Assembly (NCBI GenBank): GCA_017743605.1
Contig: JAGHYO010000005.1
Span: forward strand, 1-30,136
Origin: Thermoflexus sp.
Lineage (GTDB): Bacteria; Chloroflexota; Anaerolineae; Thermoflexales; Thermoflexaceae
Reading direction: 5' to 3'
DNA length: 30,136 nucleotides
Part shown: one piece after another, positions 15,171 to 21,911 of the stretch
Layout of the letters: each line of letters begins with the position of its first letter
Position numbering within the stretch: position 1 is the stretch's first letter
Position numbers and translations under genes: made by a program
Notes under the pieces: generated by a model
Told to the model about the DNA's origin: nothing
Database searches by the model: none
Seen by the model: only the letters and a program-made list of their open reading frames with translations

Positions 15171-16162
15171 CGGGTCCTCCCTTCCTGGATGTGCCGGCCG
15201 TTCCCGGCTCGCCGGTGGATCAGCGAGGCCGGGAGGCTGTAGCGATAAAACAGGCCGACCGGGTCAGGGATGCTTTCCAGGATGCGCTCGATCTCCGCTT
15301 CCTTCGTGGCATCTAACAACGAGGCCACGGCGGACAGGGCTTTCGCGCCGCCATCCAGGACGCGGCTGGTGGGCCCCAAGCAACCGGTGCATGGCATGTT
15401 GCCCTGGATGCAGGCGGCCCCGCAGCCACTACGGGTTGCCGAGCCCAGGCAGATGACTCCCTGGGCCAGCAGGCAGGTTTGCGGGTCGATGAGGACCTCA
15501 TGAGGGCGCTTCAGGCTTTTGAGGGCCAGCCGCTCCGGCTTGGTGTGCTTGCGAGGGCACTCCGCACACAGGGCCACGTCCGGGGCCAGCACGGAGCCCT
15601 TGGGCGGCAGCCGCCCCTCCAGAAGCGCCTGGAGGGCGCCGCGGATCAATCCCACCGGCGGGGGACAGCCTGGCAGGTAGTAATCGACCTCCACGATCTG
15701 GTCCAGGGTGTAAACGGTTTCATCGAAGGCGGGCAGGGTGAGCAGACCCTCGTCCACCTCGATGCGCTCCTGGGGGCGCACCCGCTGGGGGTTGTGGACA
15801 GCGGGCGCTTCTTCGTAGACGTAGCGGAGGATCTCCTCCCGGTCGAAGAGGTTGGCCAGCCCGGGGATGCCGCCTGTGTGGGAGCAGCTGCCGAAGGCGA
15901 TCACGAAGCGGGCCTTGGCGCGCAGGAGATGTGCCATCTCGGCCTGCTCCGATGTCCGAATGGCGCCGTTGATGAAGGCGGCGGCCAGCTCCCCATCCGC
16001 CAGCCGTTCCACGTCCTCTCGCTTGAAGTCCATGGCCACCGGCCAGAAGGTGATCTCCACCGCCTCCACGACCTGGAGGATCTCCTCGGCCAGGTCGACG
16101 ATGGCCTCCTCGCAGCCCCCGCAGGAGGCGCACCAATAGAAAGCCACCTTCGGCTTGCTCAT
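15167..16162 (-). CDS. mvhG: [NiFe]-hydrogenase small subunit, MvhG type
   Basis: The 331-residue electron-transfer subunit carries three iron-sulfur clusters. Cys11 and Cys14 (FYWCASCGGCEEA) with the FGSCSHTGG and LPGCPPP motifs form the proximal cluster. The C-terminal part has LCAECPRKHTK, then CLLAQGVICLG, SGCGAACIQGNMPC and TGCLG for medial and distal clusters. There is no Tat signal, so the enzyme is cytoplasmic. The ATG at 16162 overlaps the mvhD stop by four bases (ATGA). A TTG at 16180 would add six residues but is less likely. Subunit order D-G-A matches the archaeal mvhDGA operon. Confidence 0.95.
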   Translation of the reverse strand: MSKPKVAFYWCASCGGCEEAIVDLAEEILQVVEAVEITFWPVAMDFKREDVERLADGELAAAFINGAIRTSEQAEMAHLLRAKARFVIAFGSCSHTGGIPGLANLFDREEILRYVYEEAPAVHNPQRVRPQERIEVDEGLLTLPAFDETVYTLDQIVEVDYYLPGCPPPVGLIRGALQALLEGRLPPKGSVLAPDVALCAECPRKHTKPERLALKSLKRPHEVLIDPQTCLLAQGVICLGSATRSGCGAACIQGNMPCTGCLGPTSRVLDGGAKALSAVASLLDATKEAEIERILESIPDPVGLFYRYSLPASLIHRRAGNGRHIQEGRTR

Positions 16163-16668
16163 GGCAACCCTCCTTCCCAAACGGCGGGTTGGGGCTCGGG
16201 CTGGGCGGGCGCCGGGAGATGGGTCCGCCTGGGCTGCGGAGCCAGGCGTAGGGGCCCCAGCTGGCGGATGGTCTCGGTGAACTCGTTCACCACCTTCTGG
16301 ACGAGGTCTCCCTCAGAGGCGGAGATCCAGACCAGTCGCAGGCGCTCCTCCTCGATGCCCAGGTCCCGCAGCAGGCGTTTCAGCAACAGGTAGCGGCGCA
16401 AGGCTTTGTAGTTGCCCTCCTGATAATGGCAATCGCCCGGGTGACATCCGCCGATGAGGACGCCGTCGGCGCCCTGGCGGAAGGCGGCCAGGACGAACTG
16501 AGGATCCATCCGCCCGGAGCACATGATGCGGATGATTCGCGCGTTCGGCGCGTAGGCCAAGCGGGCGATCCCTGCCAGATCCGCCGCCGTATAGGTGCAC
16601 CAGCTGCAGAAGAAAGCGACAATGCGCGGCTCGAAGGATTTACCGTTCCCTGCCGGTCGCTCAGACAT
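16159..16668 (-). CDS. mvhD: MvhD iron-sulfur adaptor subunit
   Basis: MvhD (169 residues) carries a [2Fe-2S] cluster and links the hydrogenase to HdrA. All five conserved Cys are present: Cys21 and Cys24 (FFCSWCTYTAADLAG), Cys50 (IRIMCSGRMDP), Cys75 and Cys80 (GGCHPGDCHY). The C-terminal 30 residues are Pro-rich and divergent (PAPAQPEPQPAVWEGG), longer than a minimal MvhD. The gene overlaps the end of hdrA by eight bases and the start of mvhG by four. It is a separate chain here, unlike the HdrA-MvhD fusions known from some organisms. Confidence 0.95.
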   Translation of the reverse strand: MSERPAGNGKSFEPRIVAFFCSWCTYTAADLAGIARLAYAPNARIIRIMCSGRMDPQFVLAAFRQGADGVLIGGCHPGDCHYQEGNYKALRRYLLLKRLLRDLGIEEERLRLVWISASEGDLVQKVVNEFTETIRQLGPLRLAPQPRRTHLPAPAQPEPQPAVWEGGLP

Positions 16669-18664
16669 AGGCCAGCACTCCTTCGATCTCCTGGAAGATC
16701 TGGGCGTCTTCGAACAGATGCTGCTGAGCTGCGCCGGACGGGCACGCGCCGACGCAGGTGCCGCACCCTTTGCAGAGGGCCTCGTTGACGACGGCTACCG
16801 CTCGGGCCTCATCGAAGGAGATGGCACGGTAGGGACAGAGGCCGATACAGGTCTTACAGCCGGAGCACAACTCTTCGGCGATGTAAGCAGTATTGGGCTC
16901 CAGCTCCACATAGCCCTTATCGATCAGGGCCAGGGCCTCTGCGGCCGCCGCCCCCGCCTGGGCCACGCTGTCCGGGATGTCCTTGGGACCCTGGCAGGCG
17001 CCGGCCAGGAAGATGCCGTCGGTGAAGGTGGAGACGGGGGCCAGCTTCGGATGGCGCTCCAGGAAGAAGCCTTCGTTGCCGCACGAGATGTTGAACATCC
17101 GCCGCACGGCATCGGCGTCGGGCTGCGGCTCCAGGCCCACGGCGAGGACCACCATGTCTACCGGGATGCGGCGCACCACCCCGATCATGGTGTCCTCCAC
17201 CCGGAGGATCAGCTTCCCCTCTTCCTCCGGGGTGATGGCCCAGTCGGTGACCTCCGCCACGCGCCCCCGGATGAAGTGCACTCCCTCGTGGAGGAGACGA
17301 TCATAGAACTCCTCGTAGCCCTTTCCGGGGGTCCGCATGTCGATGTAGAAGTTGTAGACCTCGGCGCCGGTCCGCTCTTTAATGAGATGGGCCAGCTTGA
17401 GGGAATACATGCAGCAGACCCGGGAGCAGTAACGGTTGAACCGCTTGCTCCGGGATCCCACACAATGGATGATCCCGACCCGCTGGGGAACACGGCCGTC
17501 CCGCAGCCGCACCTCCCCACCCGTCGGGCCCGCGGCGTTGACCAGGCGCTCCACCTCCAGAGCGGTGTAGACGTTGGGGTATTTCCCGTAGCCGTATTCG
17601 GGGATGCGGCGCGGATCGAAGGCCTTGAAGCCGGTCGCCAAGATGATGGCCCCTACCTCGATCTCCTCAATCCGCTCCTGCTGTTCAAAATCGATGGCCT
17701 TCCGGTCGCACGCCCCCATGCAGGTCTGCCTGCACTTGCCGGTCTTCAGCCGGATGCAGGTCTCCGGGTCGATCAGGACCACCCGCGGGGTGGCCTGGGG
17801 GAAGGGGATGTAAATGGGCTTGCGTTTGCCCAGGCCCATGTTGAACTCGTCCGGGAAGCGGGCGTCTTTGTAGACGCAGGCGTCAACGCATTGCATGCAG
17901 CCGACGCAGAGCTCCTCGATCACATAGCGGGGTTTCCGCCGCACTCGGACCCGGAAGTTGCCCACGAATCCTTCGACCCCAATGACCTCGGAGTAGGTCC
18001 AGAGGGTGATGTTGGGGTGGGAGGCCACGGCGGACATCTTGGGGGTCAGGATGCAGGCGGCGCAGTCGAGGGTGGGGAAGGTCTTGTCGAACATGGCCAT
18101 ATGGCCACCGATGGTTGGTTCGCGCTCCACCAGATAAACGCGCTTCCCGGCATCGGCCAGGGTGAGGGCGGCGTGGATCCCGGCGATGCCGCCGCCGACC
18201 ACCAGGACCCGATCCTTCACCGGCACCCGCCGGCGCTGCAGAGGCTCATGCAAGATCACCCGCCGGACGGCAGCCGCTACCAGGGCTTTTGCCTTCTCTG
18301 TGGCCTGGCGGGGGTCCTTGGTGACCCAGCTAACTTGCTCGCGGATGTTGACCATCTGGAAGAAGAAGGGGTTCTGGCCGGCTTGTTCCAGCGCGCGGCG
18401 GAAGGTCGCTTCGTGGAGGAGCGGAGAGCAGGAGGCCACCACCACCCGGTTCAGGTTCAGCTGGCGGATATCCTCCCGGATGAGCTCCTGGCCGGGATCC
18501 GCGCACATGAACTTGTACTCGCGGGCCACCACCACGAAGGGCAGCTCGCGCGCAAACGCTGCCACTTCACGGACATCCACCTTCCCGGCAATGTTCAGGC
18601 CGCAATGGCATACGTAAACGCCGATGCGAGGCGCTCCATTCGAATAGACCTCAGGCCCGCTCAT
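16661..18664 (-). CDS. hdrA: HdrA, FAD-containing electron-bifurcating subunit
   Basis: This 667-residue flavoprotein is the presumed site of electron bifurcation. The N-terminal domain has YVCHCGLNIAG (Cys19, Cys21) and VVVASCSPLLHEATFRRAL, as in HdrA. A thioredoxin-reductase-like FAD domain begins with VLVVGGGIAGIHAA around residue 150. It is followed by the HdrA motif TFPTLDCAACILTPKM and an inserted ferredoxin part, CVGCMQCVDACVY, then a second Cys set CIRLKTGKCRQTCMGAC. Two C-terminal [4Fe-4S] motifs start near residues 600 (CSGCKTCIGLCP) and 631 (CKGCGTCVGACP). The second set of the inserted ferredoxin has C-x7-C-x3-C-x3-C spacing, slightly unlike the spacing I remember. The gene overlaps hdrB by 14 bases and mvhD by eight. 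Length and domain order match full-size archaeal HdrA. Confidence 0.95.
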   Translation of the reverse strand: MSGPEVYSNGAPRIGVYVCHCGLNIAGKVDVREVAAFARELPFVVVAREYKFMCADPGQELIREDIRQLNLNRVVVASCSPLLHEATFRRALEQAGQNPFFFQMVNIREQVSWVTKDPRQATEKAKALVAAAVRRVILHEPLQRRRVPVKDRVLVVGGGIAGIHAALTLADAGKRVYLVEREPTIGGHMAMFDKTFPTLDCAACILTPKMSAVASHPNITLWTYSEVIGVEGFVGNFRVRVRRKPRYVIEELCVGCMQCVDACVYKDARFPDEFNMGLGKRKPIYIPFPQATPRVVLIDPETCIRLKTGKCRQTCMGACDRKAIDFEQQERIEEIEVGAIILATGFKAFDPRRIPEYGYGKYPNVYTALEVERLVNAAGPTGGEVRLRDGRVPQRVGIIHCVGSRSKRFNRYCSRVCCMYSLKLAHLIKERTGAEVYNFYIDMRTPGKGYEEFYDRLLHEGVHFIRGRVAEVTDWAITPEEEGKLILRVEDTMIGVVRRIPVDMVVLAVGLEPQPDADAVRRMFNISCGNEGFFLERHPKLAPVSTFTDGIFLAGACQGPKDIPDSVAQAGAAAAEALALIDKGYVELEPNTAYIAEELCSGCKTCIGLCPYRAISFDEARAVAVVNEALCKGCGTCVGACPSGAAQQHLFEDAQIFQEIEGVLAYV

Positions 18665-19559
18665 GGATACCTCCCTTTTCGGCAGCCCCCACGGGCTGGA
18701 TCAGGGGGATCATCAGGCGCTGCATTCCGAGGGACTTCGGCGGGAGACCCATCGCCAGCCCCATGAGCTGGGTGAAGTAAAGAACTGGCATGGAGCTCAG
18801 ATCTCGATAGCGCCGCCGGATCTGATCCTGATAGGCCTCCAGGTTGAATTGACAGAGCGGACAGACGGTGATGATGCAGTCCGCTCCCCGGCGCTGAGCC
18901 TCTTTGAGGAGCAGGTAGTTCAAGCGCACACCCACCTCCGGTAGGGTCCCGGTCAGGCTCCCCCCGCAGCAGTAGGTGCGGAGCGCCCAGTCCACTGGCT
19001 CTGCCCCCAGGGCACGGGCCAGATCGTCCAGGGTGGTGGGACGATGCAGGTTGTCAAAGGGGGCGTAGGGCCGCACGATCTGACAGCCGTAATAACACGC
19101 CACCCGCATCCCCCGAAGGGGATGCCGCACGCGGCGGGAAATCTCCTGCAGGCCAATGTCGTGGACCAGCACATCCAGCGGATGACGGACGCGGACCCGG
19201 CCGCGGTAGCAGAGCTGTTCTTCCTTCAGCGCCGCGGAGATGCGCTGGCCGAGGGAGGCATCGGTGGCCAGACGCTTCTGCGTTTTCAGGAGGACCAGAT
19301 AGCACGCGCTGCATGGGGCGATGAGCTCCGCCCCGTTGGCGGGGGAGGGATTCTGCCCTTCCGCCAGAGCCAAGTTGCGGGCCGCCAGCGCGAAGGCCTG
19401 GCGCTCATCGATGGACATATACGTGGTGGCCCCACAGCAGTTCCAGTCCTCAAGCTCGATGAGGGGAGCTCCCAGGGCTTCAAACACCGCCCGCAGGGAT
19501 TCATCGTAAGCCCGGCTGGTCCCTTTCAGCGAACATCCAGGGAAGTAAAGATACGCCAT
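18651..19559 (-). CDS. hdrB: HdrB, disulfide-reducing subunit with noncubane clusters
   Basis: HdrB (302 residues) has two CCG domains, each of which binds a noncubane [4Fe-4S] cluster in the methanogen enzyme. The first is FPGCSLKGTSRAYDES, then WNCCGAT, then APCSACYL. The second is CYYGCQIVRP, then YCCGGSLTG, then CPLCQFNLEAY. In methanogens this subunit cleaves CoM-S-S-CoB, but nothing in this window suggests coenzyme M or B synthesis, so the disulfide or other acceptor is unknown. It starts 12 bases after hdrC with GGAGGG as ribosome binding site. Both CCG motifs are complete, arguing for an active subunit rather than a decayed one. Confidence 0.94.
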   Translation of the reverse strand: MAYLYFPGCSLKGTSRAYDESLRAVFEALGAPLIELEDWNCCGATTYMSIDERQAFALAARNLALAEGQNPSPANGAELIAPCSACYLVLLKTQKRLATDASLGQRISAALKEEQLCYRGRVRVRHPLDVLVHDIGLQEISRRVRHPLRGMRVACYYGCQIVRPYAPFDNLHRPTTLDDLARALGAEPVDWALRTYCCGGSLTGTLPEVGVRLNYLLLKEAQRRGADCIITVCPLCQFNLEAYQDQIRRRYRDLSSMPVLYFTQLMGLAMGLPPKSLGMQRLMIPLIQPVGAAEKGGIHERA

Positions 19560-19571
19560 CGTGAGCCCTCC

Positions 19572-20144
19572 TTATTCTTTAGCAGCCCGAAGCACCCGCT
19601 GCAGCCCTAGGCGACCCCGGATGCGCTCCGGGAGGAGCGGGAAACGCCCTCGGAACAGAAGTTTCCATCCCATCGGCACCATCGCCGGGATTTGCAGAGG
19701 ATACGCCTGCAGGTAGAGCTTCAGGACCGTCCAGCTCTCGGTGAGGCGTCCGTTACGGCGGACGGTCTCATAGAACAGACGGGCCATGAGAGGGATGGCG
19801 AAGCGCCAGCGATGGATCCCCTCCCGGACGGCGTAGCGCTTGAGGGCATACATGATGTCGGTGATGGGGATCTCCTTCGGACACTCGACCGTGCACGCGT
19901 AACAAGAAGCGCACAACCAGATCGTCGAGCTGCGAAGGACTTCCTGCTTGAACCCTTCGCGGACCATGGCGATGATGCGGCGCGGCGTGTAGTCCATATA
20001 CGAGCTGAGAGGGCAAGTGCTGCTACAGGTCCCGCATTGGATGCATTCCATAAGGGACGGGGAGCCGCTCGATGCGATGATCTCTCGCGCGAATGAGGGG
20101 TCCAGCTCTGCCTCGTAACGAATGTGGCGCTCAAGGGTCGCCAT
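19572..20144 (-). CDS. hdrC: HdrC, ferredoxin-like subunit
   Basis: HdrC (190 residues) passes electrons from HdrA to HdrB through two [4Fe-4S] clusters. The motifs are CIQCGTCSSTCP (Cys34, 37, 40, 44) and CASCYACTVECP (Cys78, 81, 84, 88), with the usual YTPRRIIAMVREGF helix between them. The C-terminal 90 residues are helical and basic without obvious membrane helices, so the complex should be cytoplasmic. It is the first gene of the seven-gene operon. The ATG at 20144 follows AAAGGAGCTGACGC, a good ribosome binding site. The leader of about 100 bases or more contains the CRP/FNR-like element described separately. Confidence 0.94.
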   Translation of the reverse strand: MATLERHIRYEAELDPSFAREIIASSGSPSLMECIQCGTCSSTCPLSSYMDYTPRRIIAMVREGFKQEVLRSSTIWLCASCYACTVECPKEIPITDIMYALKRYAVREGIHRWRFAIPLMARLFYETVRRNGRLTESWTVLKLYLQAYPLQIPAMVPMGWKLLFRGRFPLLPERIRGRLGLQRVLRAAKE

Positions 20145-20224
20145 GCGTCAGCTCCTTTCCACTCACAGCGCTGGGGTCCGATCCGTTCCCACACATCCCG
20201 CTCCTACCCTCACCAGGAGGAGAC

Positions 20225-20242
20225 TTGAGACCCAATCCTCAA
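20225..20242. promoter_or_regulatory. Inverted repeat TTGAG-N8-CTCAA in the hdr leader
   Basis: A perfect 5-base inverted repeat spans 18 bases upstream of hdrC. It lies at about the predicted transcription start of the class II promoter described next, a position where a repressor could act. Five-base arms are common by chance. Confidence 0.25.
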
Positions 20243-20247
20243 TTCCC

Positions 20248-20291
20248 ATTTAAGAGGGCCTGCTGGAAAGCAAGAAGTGAGGAATTTCACA
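20248..20291 (-). promoter_or_regulatory. Candidate CRP/FNR-activated (class II) promoter of the hdr-mvh operon
   Basis: The palindrome AGTGAGGAATTTCACA (20276-20291) differs from the TGTGA-N6-TCACA consensus of CRP-type regulators at a single arm position. On the minus strand a TTAAAT -10-like box lies at 20248-20253. If transcription starts near 20241, the palindrome is centred at about -41.5, the standard class II activator position, and no -35 would be needed. A competing -10, TATGAT at 20308-20313, would instead place the site just downstream of the start. The regulator is not identified. Confidence 0.4.
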
Positions 20292-20341
20292 TTAGCTGAT
20301 GAGAAGGATCATAATGAAGTGAGAGGGGTCTGCGGAGCCAT

Positions 20342-20371
20342 GAAAAACACCCCGGGCGAGTTCCCGGGGTG
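20342..20371 (-). terminator. Rho-independent terminator after tRNA-Met
   Basis: On the minus strand a perfect 9-bp stem (CACCCCGGG paired with CCCGGGGTG, six-base loop, 20348-20371) is followed by five T residues (complement of 20343-20347). It lies 17 bases past the tRNA 3' end and separates the tRNA transcript from the hdr operon that follows on the same strand. Confidence 0.85.
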
Positions 20372-20387
20372 CCTTATGTTGCGGAGA

Positions 20388-20460
20388 TGGCGAGGGTGGG
20401 ACTCGAACCCACAACCCGCCGATTATGAGCCGGCTGCTCTGCCCCTTGAGCTACCTCGCC
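20388..20460 (-). tRNA. tRNA-Met (CAT anticodon, elongator type)
   Basis: The minus strand folds into a 73-nt cloverleaf. The acceptor stem is GGCGAGG with CCTCGCC and discriminator A. The D stem is GCTC/GAGC. The anticodon arm is GCCGG-CTCATAA-TCGGC with anticodon CAT, and the T arm is GTGGG-TTCGAGT-CCCAC. A paired G1-C72 and the lack of three consecutive G-C pairs in the anticodon stem argue against an initiator tRNA. An Ile (lysidine) tRNA also reads CAT but usually has a different acceptor stem. CCA is not encoded. Confidence 0.93.
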
Positions 20461-20472
20461 AGGTTCATCTTT

Positions 20473-20502
20473 ATTATACTGCGGTCGAGGCCGCAGCGTC
20501 AA
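20473..20502 (-). promoter_or_regulatory. Strong sigma-70 promoter of tRNA-Met
   Basis: The minus strand shows TTGACG (20497-20502), an 18-base spacer and a perfect TATAAT (20473-20478), ending about 12 bases before the mature tRNA 5' end. The spacer is itself a perfect inverted repeat, CTGCGG-N6-CCGCAG. Confidence 0.75.
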
Positions 20503-20761
20503 CGCAGCCGTCCTCTCGAGTGCGTCACAGGATCGTCGAAGGCCCGGGCAGACGTAGGCTAACTGCTCACTATCGGCCCTGAGGGGTGAGCAAGGGCATC
20601 GACCTTACCCATCCCTCCATATTCCTCACCCATCCAACCCTACCCAATTGGGGCGCACCTGGCCTCTCATGGAGTTGGGTGTGTCCCAGTTTTATCAGGC
20701 CTGGCCGCTCCGTCGGACAAATGCGAGTAATTGTCCTAAGATTTCAGGACACGCCTGCCTC
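20503..20761. other. Intergenic stretch with TGTCC/GGACA repeats, possible transposon end
   Basis: No gene is supported here. TGTCC or its complement occurs at 20683-20687, 20715-20719, 20732-20736 and 20747-20751. The last two are part of a perfect 6-bp inverted repeat (TGTCCT-N8-AGGACA, 20732-20751) just beyond the SufU stop. The region is richer in A/T than its flanks. It may be a relic of an insertion-sequence terminus, or a weak terminator-like hairpin for sufU without a T tract. No transposase remnant is visible. Confidence 0.3.
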
Positions 20762-21154
20762 TCAGCCCAGCTCGTCCCAGTCGATCTTCGGCAGCCCATA
20801 GAGGCCGGCCTTGAGGACCTTCAAGGAGAGCAAGGCGCACTTGATGCGCGCCGGCCCTATGGGGATCCCCAGCATCTCCAAAATGTCGTTGCGGGTCAGC
20901 TGACGGGCCTCCTCGACGGTGGCCCCCTTGATCCGTTCGGTGAGCATGGACGCTGAGGCCTGGCTGATGGCGCACCCTTTCCCTGAAAAGCGCACATCCA
21001 CAATGCGCCCGTCCTGAAGCTTTAGGTCAATCCGGATCCGATCCCCGCAAAGCGGGTTGTCGTCTTCATAAGAGATGTCCGCATCTGGCAGCACGCCGTA
21101 ATTGCGCGGATTCTCATAATGATCTAGGATGATCTCTCGGTAGAGGTCTTCCAT
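20762..21154 (-). CDS. sufU: Iron-sulfur cluster scaffold, SufU/IscU family
   Basis: This 130-residue U-type protein has all three cluster or zinc-binding Cys plus the conserved Asp: Cys36 and Asp38 (DNPLCGDRI), Cys61 (GKGCAISQASASM) and Cys106 (PARIKCALLSLKVLK). The N-terminus (LYREIILDHYENPRNYGVL) and the PARIKC ending are SufU-like. However, the second and third Cys are only 45 residues apart, as in IscU (about 43), whereas SufU usually carries an extra insertion of roughly 18-21 residues there. The protein is therefore a SufU-type sequence without the insertion. It either assembles Fe-S clusters or accepts sulfur from SufS; no sufS or sufBCD is within the window. Such activity would be needed for the cluster-rich Hdr/Mvh enzymes nearby, though the genes are not linked in an operon. 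Confidence 0.9.
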   Translation of the reverse strand: MEDLYREIILDHYENPRNYGVLPDADISYEDDNPLCGDRIRIDLKLQDGRIVDVRFSGKGCAISQASASMLTERIKGATVEEARQLTRNDILEMLGIPIGPARIKCALLSLKVLKAGLYGLPKIDWDELG

Positions 21155-21203
21155 CGCTTTCCTACCTCACAAAAGGAATTCCCACCGCAGCTTCGCACCC
21201 ATT

Positions 21204-21212
21204 ATCATACCA
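21204..21212 (-). promoter_or_regulatory. Extended -10 promoter candidate for sufU
   Basis: The minus strand reads TTGGTATGATAAT, giving TATGAT at 21204-21209 with an upstream TGn extension. The -35 region (GTGAAG) is poor, as expected for an extended -10 promoter. It would give a leader of about 45 bases before sufU. Confidence 0.4.
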
Positions 21213-21228
21213 AGGTCCCGGCCGCCCT

Positions 21229-21891
21229 TCACATTTGGGGCCATGGATCCTGGAGAAGGGGGAGGCGCAGCGTCTCGCTCCGTCCGTCCAGCGTAGCGAT
21301 CCGATCTAAGACAGCGGCCACGCCTTCCTCCGGAGAGGAATCTTCTTGCTTCGTGAGGAGCACGTGCACCGCCAGGCCGAAGGGATTCAGGGCGTCCCGG
21401 GCCGCGTGGGCCAGCGCGAGCAGCCCGGCTTTGCCCGCCCCATAGGCGGCGTGGGGGATCTTCCCCTCCAGGATCGGAGCCGGGATCATAAAGACGAAAG
21501 TCCCGCGTCGCTGCGAGATCATTGCCGGGGCAGCGGCCTGTAGCAGGTTGAAGGCCCCTTTGAGGATCACGGCCACCGTGCGGTCCCATTCGTATTCTCC
21601 CATCTCCAGCAGCCCGCGGTGCGGGTGGACCTCCGCGTGATGGACGATCAGGTCCAGCCGGCCCCAGCGGGCCAGGATCTCCTGAACCATCGCCCCTACG
21701 GCAACTCGGTTGGCCACGTCGGCATGGAAGGGCTCGGCGGAGCCCCCCGCCGCGCGGATCCGTTCGGCGGTCCGCTCTGCGGCGGCCGGGTGGATGTCGT
21801 TGGCCACGACGTGGAAGCCGCGGGCGGCCAGCTCCCAGGCAAGGCGCTCTCCCCATCCGCGCCCGGCCCCGGTGATCAGGGCAACTCTCAT
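21229..21891 (-). CDS. Short-chain dehydrogenase-like protein with incomplete active site
   Basis: The 220-residue product has the SDR Rossmann fold. The dinucleotide motif TGAGRGWG is at residues 8-15, and the acidic residue after strand 2 (VVANDIHPA) suggests NAD(H) preference. YGAGK supplies Tyr150 and Lys154. Two tetrad members are not where expected: the Ser about 13 residues before Tyr falls in the Pro/Ala stretch FMIPAPIL, and the Asn of helix 4 is replaced in AVILKG. The NNAG motif is also altered (VHHAEV). It may be a binding or regulatory SDR, or have unusual chemistry. The ATG at 21891 directly follows GGGGAGGAAGGG. An alternative ATG at 21915 overlaps the ychF stop and adds eight residues. 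It follows ychF in the same direction. Confidence 0.8.
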   Translation of the reverse strand: MRVALITGAGRGWGERLAWELAARGFHVVANDIHPAAAERTAERIRAAGGSAEPFHADVANRVAVGAMVQEILARWGRLDLIVHHAEVHPHRGLLEMGEYEWDRTVAVILKGAFNLLQAAAPAMISQRRGTFVFMIPAPILEGKIPHAAYGAGKAGLLALAHAARDALNPFGLAVHVLLTKQEDSSPEEGVAAVLDRIATLDGRSETLRLPLLQDPWPQM

Positions 21892-21911
21892 CCCTTCCTC
21901 CCCGGATGCGT

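Noticed and set aside
16595..18766. A 723-codon open frame on the plus strand opposite hdrA
   Set aside because: It is an antisense shadow of hdrA produced by high third-position GC. It has no recognisable motif, and hdrA on the other strand is complete and convincing.
13195..20144. Reading the Hdr/Mvh operon as proof of an archaeal, methanogenic host
   Set aside because: RecO, SbcCD with bacterial-type context, lipobox lipoproteins, TATAAT promoters and DUF1385 are bacterial. Hdr/Mvh operons are known in non-methanogens.
20586..20956. Short plus-strand frames between the tRNA and sufU
   Set aside because: They lack ribosome binding sites and motifs and run into sufU on the opposite strand.
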